DNA of 5,500 bases from NCBI GenBank assembly GCA_947306375.1, contig CAMZGJ010000072.1, forward strand, positions 1 to 5,500, read 5' to 3'. The position numbers and the translations under genes are program-made. The stretch is from an uncultured Spirochaetales bacterium. Its GTDB lineage: Bacteria > Spirochaetota > Spirochaetia > Sphaerochaetales > Sphaerochaetaceae. The notes beneath the pieces are model-generated. The model saw nothing but the letters and a program-made list of their open reading frames with translations. It searched no databases and was not told where the DNA came from. How positions within the stretch are numbered: position 1 is the first letter of the stretch; the number at the start of each line of letters is the position of its first letter. Of the stretch, positions 1-5,450 are shown one piece after another.

Positions 1-141
1 GACATCCTGATTATTGCAGTAATAGCACTCATAGCAGGCCTGGCCATCCGGAGCACATGCAGAAAGATGGGTGGCTCCTGCAACTGCGGCTGCAGCAACT
101 GCCCGTCCCGCACCTCATGCCACAAAGAAAGGCAGAACTGA
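1..141 (+). CDS. FeoB-associated Cys-rich membrane protein, 5'-truncated by the window edge
   Basis: This is the last 46 residues of a small protein read in the first frame from base 1 to a TGA at 139-141; the start lies outside the window. It begins with a hydrophobic single membrane helix (DILIIAVIALIAGLAI), followed by a basic residue and a short Cys-rich tail with Cys at fragment residues 20, 27, 29, 31, 34 and 40 (core CNCGCSNC). A lone helix followed by a glycine/cysteine cluster is characteristic of the small FeoB-associated proteins (Pfam FeoB_associated, formerly called the p12 family), which are encoded directly after the ferrous iron transporter gene feoB. The role is not well established; metal binding or assistance to FeoB at the inner membrane is inferred. 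The tail looks complete. feoB is predicted, not seen, to lie immediately upstream. Because it is partial, no start or ribosome binding site can be judged. Confidence 0.85.
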   Translation, partial: DILIIAVIALIAGLAIRSTCRKMGGSCNCGCSNCPSRTSCHKERQN

Positions 142-304
142 CTCTATTGCGTTTTGCCTGTCTATATATAACAAAAGTAGAAAACGTAAAAACACTCAGA
201 TACGCAATGGGAGTATTCAATCAGACCAATCTGGATTTTGTAGACTGTCTTTTAGTTGCATACAAAAAGGTTCTGGGTCTGGATGTACTTTCTTTTGACA
301 AAAA

Positions 305-316
305 GCTGAATTCAGC
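305..316. repeat. Perfect 12-bp palindrome
   Basis: GCTGAATTCAGC is a perfect inverted repeat without spacer, inside the tail of the PIN remnant and about ten bases before a second, longer palindrome. It may be a chance site or a dyad bound by a regulator. Nothing in the sequence decides between these. Confidence 0.4.
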
Positions 317-325
317 AATAACAAG

Positions 326-348
326 AGGTTTTGAAATATTTCAAACCT
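326..348. repeat. Inverted repeat at the end of the PIN remnant
   Basis: The core TTTGAAATATTTCAAA (330-345) is a perfect 16-bp palindrome. With one bulged T at 329 the dyad extends to AGG...CCT at 326-348. As RNA it could form a stem of about 8-9 bp. It is not followed by a U-run (the next bases are GAAGAGCCGG), so it does not look like a standard intrinsic terminator. It lies about 40 bases before the next gene's start and just upstream of that gene's putative promoter, so an operator or a relic of the lost toxin locus are both possible. Confidence 0.5.
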
Positions 349-374
349 GAAGAGCCGGCAGGCGGAAAATAGAG

Positions 375-380
375 TATATT
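375..380 (+). promoter_or_regulatory. Putative -10 element (TATATT) of the 387 gene
   Basis: TATATT ends exactly six bases before the ATG at 387, and no Shine-Dalgarno sequence lies between. Transcription from such an element would start at or within a base or two of the A of the ATG, giving a leaderless mRNA. No good -35 hexamer is seen at 16-18 bp spacing. The same arrangement recurs at three other starts in this window, which raises confidence. Confidence 0.45.
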
Positions 381-386
381 ATCCTT

Positions 387-782
387 ATGGACTACTTGAA
401 GGAAAAACAGGAAGCAATAGATGCAGGGTACAGGGCGCTTGCCTCACTCAGAGAAGCGCGCTCCCATATCTCAAGTGCAAAAGGATTCGGTGTGTGGGAC
501 CTGCTGGGCGGAGGAACCTTTGTTTCGGTGTTCAAGCACCTGAAGATAGACAAGGCAAGAAGGGCACTGGACAATGCCAGATATGACCTTCAGGCTTTCA
601 GCAGGGAACTCAGGGACATCCGCATGGACCTGAACATAAACATAGGGGACTTTCTGACAGTCTTTGACCTCATGGACAACTTCTTTGCAGACATTGTAGT
701 CCAGTCCAGACTTTCGGATGCAGGCAGAAAGATAGACGACGCAATCCGCAGCGTTGAGGACTGCCTGAACAGGCTCAGATAA
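387..782 (+). CDS. Conserved-type hypothetical helical protein
   Basis: This 131-residue protein has no function I can assign. It appears almost entirely helical. It starts with a charged helix (YLKEKQEAIDAGYRALASLREARSHISSA, residues 3-31). A Gly-rich hydrophobic turn follows (FGVWDLLGGGTFVSVFKH, residues 34-51), then an amphipathic helix with many Arg and Asp residues (IDKARRALDNARYDLQAFSRELRDI, 54-78). The centre (GDFLTVFDLMDNFFADIVVQ) is more hydrophobic, and a closing helix (DAGRKIDDAIRSVEDCLNRL) completes it. There is no signal peptide or clear membrane span; the hydrophobic parts probably pack in a helical bundle or at a membrane surface. I recall similar uncharacterised proteins with the GxWDLLGGG and DARRxxxDAxxxL patterns in anaerobic bacteria, which makes this a real gene. 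The ATG at 387 is chosen because a TATATT box sits six bases upstream. It converges on the GNAT gene with a 6-nt gap and appears monocistronic. Confidence 0.82.
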   Translation: MDYLKEKQEAIDAGYRALASLREARSHISSAKGFGVWDLLGGGTFVSVFKHLKIDKARRALDNARYDLQAFSRELRDIRMDLNINIGDFLTVFDLMDNFFADIVVQSRLSDAGRKIDDAIRSVEDCLNRLR

Positions 783-788
783 AACACA

Positions 789-1307
789 TCAGATTATGTC
801 GCTCTTCTCAAAGGCTATTCTGGGATAAGGGTCTTCCTCAACGTGGATTATCCCGCATCGGCAGAAACCCAGAGAGGGCAGGATGTGCCTCATTTTTGCG
901 TTGTCAGGGTGGGTGTCTATTCTCAGATGATGACCGCTCTGCTCGTATGCCCAGTCAATGCAGAACTTCAGAATACCCCGCACCTTGCCGTTTGAGGCAA
1001 TGCGGTGAACAACCCCGTATGGTGAACTGTCAAGCCACCGGCCGTCTTCAATAACGTTGTAGACAGGCTCAATGTCCTTTCCTGCAATGAAGAAGAACAC
1101 TCCGGCAATCTTACCTCCGGAAACCACTACATAGCAGTGACCGTCCCTTATGTCTTTGCGGATAAGTTCCTCAGGCGGCCAGTTGGTGGGACCCCACTGG
1201 TTGGGATTGCCGTTTTCCTTCATGAAAGCTCGGGCAAAGGAGTAGATTTCCATAATCACAGGCAGGTCTGCCGGAACAGCCTTCCGGATAGTCATTTTCA
1301 TTTCCAT
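789..1307 (-). CDS. GNAT-family N-acetyltransferase
   Basis: A 172-residue cytoplasmic protein of the Gcn5-related acetyltransferase fold, expected to move an acetyl group from acetyl-CoA to an amine; the substrate cannot be told from sequence. The N-terminus (TIRKAVPADLPVIMEIYSFARAFMKENGNPNQW) is the usual first strand and helices, and the NPNQW segment marks a subfamily I recognise from anaerobes. The central strand GVVHRIASNGKVRGILKFCIDWA (residues 98-120) is motif A, with the GKVRGI loop as the probable CoA pyrophosphate site. LRIDTHPDNAKMRHILPSLGFCRCG (128-152) is motif B with the typical NxxMxxxLxxLGF pattern. Length is normal and the gene is intact. Met codons occur at residues 1, 3 and 5. 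The first is preferred because TATAAT lies six bases upstream and no Shine-Dalgarno sequence serves any of them. The gene is transcribed alone, divergently from the acyltransferase. Confidence 0.88.
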   Translation of the reverse strand: MEMKMTIRKAVPADLPVIMEIYSFARAFMKENGNPNQWGPTNWPPEELIRKDIRDGHCYVVVSGGKIAGVFFFIAGKDIEPVYNVIEDGRWLDSSPYGVVHRIASNGKVRGILKFCIDWAYEQSGHHLRIDTHPDNAKMRHILPSLGFCRCGIIHVEEDPYPRIAFEKSDII

Positions 1308-1313
1308 ATTTGA

Positions 1314-1319
1314 ATTATA
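1314..1319 (-). promoter_or_regulatory. Putative -10 element (TATAAT) of the GNAT gene
   Basis: On the minus strand a consensus TATAAT is followed by TCAAAT and then the ATG at 1307, so the predicted transcript starts at or next to the start codon. A possible -35 (TTGATG, 1339-1344) stands 19 bp upstream, which is long, so it is weak support. No ribosome binding site fits between. Confidence 0.6.
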
Positions 1320-1369
1320 ACATGCAGAACGGAAGAACCATCAAGATAGCCGAAAAGCGTTATTTGTAG

Positions 1370-1378
1370 TATCATTAT
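1370..1378 (+). promoter_or_regulatory. Putative -10 region (TATCAT/CATTAT) of the acyltransferase gene
   Basis: The AT-rich run TATCATTATAAAAT directly precedes the ATG at 1384. TATCAT (1370-1375) would leave eight bases to the ATG, CATTAT (1373-1378) five. A TAA stop one codon before the ATG rules out an earlier in-frame start close by, and there is no Shine-Dalgarno sequence. No clear -35 is visible. The promoter lies back to back with that of the GNAT gene in a 76-bp region. Confidence 0.45.
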
Positions 1379-1383
1379 AAAAT

Positions 1384-2544
1384 ATGGAAAACATCAGGAA
1401 ATATGACTTTCATGATATGAGCCCCTACGAGGGGCAGGACTTTGAGGAGGCCATGGAGAGACTGCGCAGCTATCCGCAGCTTCTCAACCATTTCACGGAC
1501 CTCATCTCAAGACACAACAGGGTTATCAACAAGTGGAAATCCTTCCACTCCAAGAACAAACTGGCCCGTGCTCTCAATGAGGTGCACAATGTAGACCAGT
1601 TCCAGAAGGAGATTACCTCGGATATCTTCCTGGACATGATAGAGTCCACCAGCATGGAAGACCTTACCATGGAGGGAATTGAGGAACTTGAGGACAAGCC
1701 CTACATCTACATAAGCAGCCACAGGGACATTGTCCTGGACACGGCTCTTCTGGATCTGTGCCTCTACAGAAGTGACCGCACTCTCTGTGAGATGATAATA
1801 GGGGACAACCTTGTGGGAAACCAGTTCATAGAGGATATGTTCCGCGTAAACGGCGCCATCATAACCAGAAGAAACCTCACAAGCGCCTCCGATCTCAAGG
1901 AAGAGACCATGAGAATGAGCTACTACGTGCGCCATGCCATGCTCAACAAGAAAAAGAGCATCTGGGTGGCTCAGAAGAGCGGAAGGTCAAAGGACGGAAT
2001 AGACAACACCAGCTCCTCAATATTCAAGATGCTCTATCTTGCCTGCAGGGATCAGGGAAAGGATTTTTCCACCTTCCTCAGGGAGCAGCCGGTAGTCCCG
2101 GTTGCCATAAGCTACGAGTACGATCCCTGTGCCGTAACAAAGAGTTACTCCATCCTCAAGAAGATGAAGAACGACGTCTACAAGAAAAAGCGTTACGAGG
2201 ACATTATAGACATGGTCAAGGGCCTGAGAAGCTGGAAGGGCAATGTTCACGTCCATGTGGGAAAGCCGCTTGACCCGGACAGGATCACAAACCCCAGGGA
2301 GGCCGCCGCAGAGTGTGACCTTCAGATTCACCGCAACTTCAAGCTCTGGGACACCAACTACTTCTGCTGGGATAAGATAAACGGCCTTGACAAGTATGCG
2401 GACATGTACAGGGACCTCAACACCAAGTCCTTTGAGAAGAAGTACAGGAAGCTGAACCCGGATGTTGTGAAGAACGTCTATCTCCAGTATGCAAACCCCG
2501 TCCAGTCCGTACTCAATGACCTTGAAAATGAAAAAAACGGCTGA
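1384..2544 (+). CDS. PlsC-like glycerophospholipid acyltransferase
   Basis: A 386-residue protein of a long PlsC-related family, expected to acylate lysophosphatidic acid or a similar lipid precursor at the inner membrane face. Family hallmarks in order: FHDMSPYEGQDF near residue 9 (compare FDDIRPYxDxE in relatives); the catalytic block YIYISSHRDIVLDTALL (107-123); IIGDNLVGNQFIEDMFRVNGAIITRR (138-163); the substrate-binding type block SIWVAQKSGRSKDGIDNTSSSIFKML (192-217); and VVPVAISYEYDPC (237-249), followed by GNVHVHVGKPL (286-296). His113 and Asp119 are separated by five residues instead of the classical four; I recall HRDIxLD as normal for this family. The N-terminal 100 residues and a charged C-terminal 85 extend beyond the minimal domain. 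There is no signal peptide or membrane helix, so peripheral binding is likely. The following lipoprotein gene overlaps its end by 17 nt, implying cotranscription. The exact acyl acceptor is unproven. Confidence 0.85.
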   Translation: MENIRKYDFHDMSPYEGQDFEEAMERLRSYPQLLNHFTDLISRHNRVINKWKSFHSKNKLARALNEVHNVDQFQKEITSDIFLDMIESTSMEDLTMEGIEELEDKPYIYISSHRDIVLDTALLDLCLYRSDRTLCEMIIGDNLVGNQFIEDMFRVNGAIITRRNLTSASDLKEETMRMSYYVRHAMLNKKKSIWVAQKSGRSKDGIDNTSSSIFKMLYLACRDQGKDFSTFLREQPVVPVAISYEYDPCAVTKSYSILKKMKNDVYKKKRYEDIIDMVKGLRSWKGNVHVHVGKPLDPDRITNPREAAAECDLQIHRNFKLWDTNYFCWDKINGLDKYADMYRDLNTKSFEKKYRKLNPDVVKNVYLQYANPVQSVLNDLENEKNG

Positions 2545-2914
2545 ACGCGCAATTGCATTCCTGTTCCTTTTGATTCTCGTTTTTGCAGCCTGCTCATGCG
2601 CAAGGGAAGACCTCAGAGTTTTCCCTGCCGTGTCACAGGCCTACAAAACCAAGGACGGACACAACGCACTGAGCCTGTGGTTCGATACTTCTGACGGATA
2701 CAAGGACTGTGTTGCCCTTGAGATTTCCTCACCCGGCGGCCTTTATACCTGGCACCTTGAGCCGCGCTCACAGGAGTATGAAGGGGCCACCTACACAGGA
2801 TCCTCGGACGCGGCAATGCCCGCCGGCCTGGAACTTCCCGCCGGGGAGTGGACATACACCCTGGTCTTCAGGGACGGCCGCACCTACCAGGGCTCATTCA
2901 GTATCAAAGATTAA
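2528..2914 (+). CDS. Small putative lipoprotein, function unknown
   Basis: From the ATG at 2528 this encodes 128 residues. The start gives a textbook secretion signal: MKKTAER, a hydrophobic core AIAFLFLLILVF, then AACS with the likely lipidated Cys at residue 22. The lipobox VFAAC has Phe at -3, tolerated in spirochaetes more than in enteric bacteria; a second Cys follows at 24. The mature part of about 107 residues is rich in short polar/aromatic alternations (ALSLWFDTS, CVALEISSPGGLYTWHLEP, GEWTYTLVFRDGRTYQGSFSI) suggesting a beta-sandwich. It should sit on the membrane facing the periplasm or outside. An upstream in-frame ATG (2489) would bury the signal, so it is rejected. No Shine-Dalgarno sequence is visible; translation is probably coupled to the acyltransferase gene, which it overlaps by 17 nt. 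Its TAA shares four bases with mutL's stop. Function is unknown; a cell-envelope role fits its lipid-synthesis neighbour. Confidence 0.78.
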   Translation: MKKTAERAIAFLFLLILVFAACSCAREDLRVFPAVSQAYKTKDGHNALSLWFDTSDGYKDCVALEISSPGGLYTWHLEPRSQEYEGATYTGSSDAAMPAGLELPAGEWTYTLVFRDGRTYQGSFSIKD

Positions 2915-4689
2915 ATATCCCTTCCTACTTCATGGTCCAGCTGTTTTTTGCTCACACTGTAGGTGAAACTGCGTCCGTGCGGGCAAAGCATGGCATCAAG
3001 TTCAAAGGTTTTCTCAACAATGGCCACGGCCGTTGCATTATCCAGGACATCGCCTGCCCTGACGGCACTGTGGCAGGCGATAATTGCAAACAGGTCCTTC
3101 TGAACCGCTTCAGTGTCACCCGAGGCCTTCTTTATGAAGTCTGCAATGGCCTCTTCGTTCTTCCGCGCCGCCGCGGGAATGCTCACCATCTCCCAGACCA
3201 TGCGTTCAACGCGCACAACCGTAATGCCCAGCTCCTGGTAGATAAATCCTCTTTCCATAAGAAATTCATCCACATCCGGTGTGGTCTCGAAGCGGTAGGG
3301 GACAATCAGTTTCTGAACATCCGGAACCTGTTTTATCTGCTCAAAGAGAATTCTCTCGTGGGCTGCGTGCTGGTCAATGAACAGCAGATTGGGACCGTTT
3401 TCAACAACAAGGTAGGTGTTGAAAACCTGGCCTATGTATCTCCAGTTCTCAGACACAGCCTCAGGCTCGGAGCTCTTCTTTTCCGCCGGTCTGGAAGCTG
3501 ACTTTGAAGAACCCGTTCCCAGAATCTGTTTTGCATTCTCAAGCCATGAGGGCCTGAACTGCCTGTCTGAGAAAGACGGTGCCTCAGGGGCCTTCTGAGA
3601 GTATCTGAAAGAACCGGAAACCGGGGGCTTAGGCGCCTCAGTCTTTGTTTCAATTTCAAATACGGGCTGGATATCTTCCTCCGGGTGTACAAGCCTGCGG
3701 CTTTCCGTGCGGCTTCTGTCCAGAAGGGCGGCTCTTATCATCCTTGTCACCATGCCGTAAATCATGCTTGCATTTCTGAGCTTGCACTCGCGCTTGGACG
3801 GATGGATATTGAAGTCCACAAGGGACGGACTGTTTTCAATGAACAGATAGAAATAGGGGAAGACACCGCCGGGAAGGGCAACCGAGAAGGAGGATGTAAC
3901 CGCCTGGACAAGCTGGTAGCTGTCCACAATGCGGCTGTTCACAAAGACGCGCACCTGTGTTCTGTCCCGCCTGTAGCAGGAGGGGTCTCCGGAAACCGCA
4001 TACAGCTTCACCGGCTCCTCTTCAAGACTCATCTCAACAACATGGGCAGAGCCTGCAAATTCCTTTGTAAGGGCCATGGCCTGAACGGCACGCTCCTTTT
4101 TGGACGCTGCGGGGAAGCGGATGTCAAGTGAATTGTCATTGAACAGGAGAAATTCCACACCCTCAAAGCCCAGGGCCTTTTCAACAAAGACCTTCCTGCA
4201 GTCCGAGTACTCCGAGGAGGCACGGCGCAGGAACTGTTTTCTTGCGGGTATGTTCTCAAAAAGATTCTCCATGCACACGGTTGTGCCTTCGGTCACGGAA
4301 CCGGGAAGCAGAGCGGAGCAGACTCCGTTGTCGCAACTCATCTTCTTTCCGTCCGACTGTATGGTCAGAGTGCTTACTGCGGAGATGGAGCACAGTGCCT
4401 CTCCGCGGAAGCCAAGGGACTGAAGTTTGTACAGGTCATCAAGGGTCTTTATCTTGCTTGTGGCATGGCTCTTGAAGGCCATGTGAAGCTCAGAGGATGG
4501 TATGCCGCATCCGTTGTCGGAAACGGTAATGCTCCTGATTCCGCCCTCCTCAATCCAGACACTTACCTTTGAGGCGCCGCTGTCAATTGCGTTGTCCAGC
4601 ATCTCCCTCAGGGCGGAGGCAGGACGCTCCACAACCTCGCCTGCGGCAATTCTTGAGGCAACAACGGGGTCAAGGATTTCAATTGCCAT
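2911..4689 (-). CDS. mutL: DNA mismatch repair protein MutL (endonuclease type)
   Basis: A 592-residue MutL. With MutS it couples mismatch recognition to strand removal. The N-terminal GHKL ATPase has the REMLDNAIDSGA box with the catalytic Glu at residue 29, DNGCGI (58-63), HATSKI, GFRGEAL (93-99) and GTTVCMENLFENIPARKQFL. The transducer domain ends in VDFNIHPSKRECKL. A Pro/Ser/Lys-rich linker covers about 325-415. The C-terminal dimerisation/nuclease domain carries DQHAAHERILFE (439-450, DQHAx2Ex4E endonuclease motif), ACHSAVRA (538-545) and CPHGRS (569-574; usually CPHGRP). QKLIVP (459-464) matches the beta-clamp binding motif QxxIxP known from Bacillus MutL. It should therefore nick DNA itself without MutH. 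The start MAIEIL at 4689 is chosen over the ATG at 4695 because AAGGAGG is seven bases from the former and one from the latter. It overlaps the upstream ttcA-like gene by 11 nt. Confidence 0.96.
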   Translation of the reverse strand: MAIEILDPVVASRIAAGEVVERPASALREMLDNAIDSGASKVSVWIEEGGIRSITVSDNGCGIPSSELHMAFKSHATSKIKTLDDLYKLQSLGFRGEALCSISAVSTLTIQSDGKKMSCDNGVCSALLPGSVTEGTTVCMENLFENIPARKQFLRRASSEYSDCRKVFVEKALGFEGVEFLLFNDNSLDIRFPAASKKERAVQAMALTKEFAGSAHVVEMSLEEEPVKLYAVSGDPSCYRRDRTQVRVFVNSRIVDSYQLVQAVTSSFSVALPGGVFPYFYLFIENSPSLVDFNIHPSKRECKLRNASMIYGMVTRMIRAALLDRSRTESRRLVHPEEDIQPVFEIETKTEAPKPPVSGSFRYSQKAPEAPSFSDRQFRPSWLENAKQILGTGSSKSASRPAEKKSSEPEAVSENWRYIGQVFNTYLVVENGPNLLFIDQHAAHERILFEQIKQVPDVQKLIVPYRFETTPDVDEFLMERGFIYQELGITVVRVERMVWEMVSIPAAARKNEEAIADFIKKASGDTEAVQKDLFAIIACHSAVRAGDVLDNATAVAIVEKTFELDAMLCPHGRSFTYSVSKKQLDHEVGRDI

Positions 4690-5443
4690 TTTCATCCCTC
4701 CTTATCCTGCACTGTGAGAAATCGTGGGCGTTGAACACGTGCTCGCGTGTCCTGCCGTCCATGTGCACAAGCTCCTTCACCAGAGGCTTGAGAGTGGCGC
4801 GTATGTTGGTCTGGTCGTATGGGCAGACCGGTTTTATCACCGGCAGGTTGTAGTACTGCGCCAGGCGTATTGTCACACTTTCGTGCACCTCTATCATGGG
4901 CCTTATCACGTAGAGCTTCCCATCAAAGAACTCCTGCACCGGGTTCATTGTGGCAAACTCGGCGCGGAAGAAAAGATTCATCATTGTGGTCTCCGTCAGG
5001 TCATCCAGGTGGTGCCCCATGGCAATGAGGCGGTAGCCTTCGTCCCGGGCAATCTCAAAGAGTATGCGGCGCCTGTTGCGAGAGCACAGATAACAGTTGA
5101 AATCGTCCTTGAAGCTGGTGGGAAACTGGCTCTCCTGCCGGATTTCAAAGTCAATGTCCAGGTCCTTGAAATACTGTTCCAGAGCAGGGCGCGCAGAACT
5201 GTCTATGGGGTGCTCCAGCCAGTCAATCATAATGGCTTTGAGGTTGTATTTGATGGGGAGCCACTTGCGTCTCAGGCTCAACGCCAGCGCCAGGGCCAGC
5301 GAGTCCTTGCCGCCGCTTACCGCCAGCAGCACGGTTTCCCCGTCCCTTATCATGTCAAAGTCATTAATCCCCTTGCCGGTCAGCTTTATAAAGCGCATGA
5401 CCCAGGGCGGAATCTTTCCTTCAATCAGTTCTCTGTAATCCAT
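4679..5443 (-). CDS. ttcA: TtcA-like tRNA 2-thiocytidine synthetase, PP-loop family
   Basis: A 254-residue cytoplasmic PP-loop ATPase that probably thiolates cytidine 32 of certain tRNAs, activating the base with ATP and using an iron-sulfur cluster. Seen: the PP-loop SGGKDS (43-48); FNCYLCSRNRRRILFEIA (116-131), containing the CxxC pair (C117, C120) with the CSxxRRxxLxxxA context of TtcA; GHHLDD (143-148), equivalent to GHHRDD; VIRPMIEVHES (179-189); and a third Cys (C207) in KPVCPYDQTNIR, in the place of TtcA's C-terminal cluster cysteine. So the cluster ligand set appears complete. It is shorter than E. coli TtcA (about 311), lacking terminal extensions. TilS or another PP-loop thiolase is less likely because of the CxxC plus third Cys. 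The ATG at 5443 directly follows an in-frame TAG, so no earlier start nearby is possible; no Shine-Dalgarno sequence is present. First gene of an operon with mutL. Confidence 0.87.
   Translation of the reverse strand: MDYRELIEGKIPPWVMRFIKLTGKGINDFDMIRDGETVLLAVSGGKDSLALALALSLRRKWLPIKYNLKAIMIDWLEHPIDSSARPALEQYFKDLDIDFEIRQESQFPTSFKDDFNCYLCSRNRRRILFEIARDEGYRLIAMGHHLDDLTETTMMNLFFRAEFATMNPVQEFFDGKLYVIRPMIEVHESVTIRLAQYYNLPVIKPVCPYDQTNIRATLKPLVKELVHMDGRTREHVFNAHDFSQCRIRRDENGN
4696..4703 (-). promoter_or_regulatory. Strong Shine-Dalgarno sequence of mutL, inside the end of ttcA
   Basis: AAGGAGGG on the minus strand ends just before ATGAAAATG. Its GGAGG core is seven bases from the ATG at 4689 and one base from the ATG at 4695, which decides the mutL start in favour of 4689. 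It lies within the last codons of the ttcA-like gene, suggesting coupled translation. It is the only clear ribosome binding site in the window. Confidence 0.85.
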
Positions 5444-5450
5444 CTATGAA

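Larger units (their letters stand above)
162..350 (+). pseudogene. N-terminally truncated PIN-domain nuclease (VapC-like) remnant
   Basis: The third frame up to the TGA at 348-350 encodes a stretch resembling the C-terminal half of PIN-domain ribonucleases. It has a helix (VENVKTLRYAMGVFNQT), then LDFVDCLLVAYKKVLGLDVLSFDKKLN. The two acidic residues typical of this half of the PIN active site are visible: the second Asp of DFVD and the Asp of SFDKKL. The N-terminal strand with the first catalytic Asp and the central Glu are absent, and no frame upstream supplies them. The frame stays open leftwards to an ATG at 57, but that part is the Cys-rich gene read out of frame. An internal ATG at 207 lacks a ribosome binding site and would give only about 47 residues. 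Hand-counted G+C for 141-350 is about 34%, well below the following gene, which suggests acquired DNA now decaying. No antitoxin gene is visible. Family assignment is fairly secure; activity is very unlikely. Confidence 0.72.

Noticed and set aside
57..161. N-terminal extension of the PIN frame from the ATG at 57
   Set aside because: This part is the Cys-rich FeoB-associated gene read in another frame and has no PIN-like residues.
29..220. Cys-rich 63-residue frame on the - strand
   Set aside because: Its cysteines arise from the reverse of the CNCGCSNC coding sequence; no start signal.
783..788. Possible terminator between the convergent genes at 782 and 789
   Set aside because: The gap is only six bases and no hairpin with a U-run is visible on either strand around it.
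1507..1935. 142-residue open frame on the - strand inside the acyltransferase gene
   Set aside because: Antisense to the conserved catalytic block of the acyltransferase; no supporting signals.
2848..3501. 217-residue open frame on the + strand opposite the mutL C-terminus
   Set aside because: No start signal or domain; the mutL frame carries all the expected motifs. Shadow frame.
4690..4695. ATG at 4695 as the mutL start (MKMAIEIL)
   Set aside because: It is only one base from the GGAGG core; the ATG at 4689 has ideal spacing and gives the usual MutL numbering, with the catalytic Glu at 29.
4724..5449. Long 241-residue open frame on the + strand opposite the ttcA-like gene
   Set aside because: It mirrors the real gene almost end to end, has no recognisable domain, and the opposite strand shows PP-loop and Cys motifs. 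It is a codon-bias shadow.
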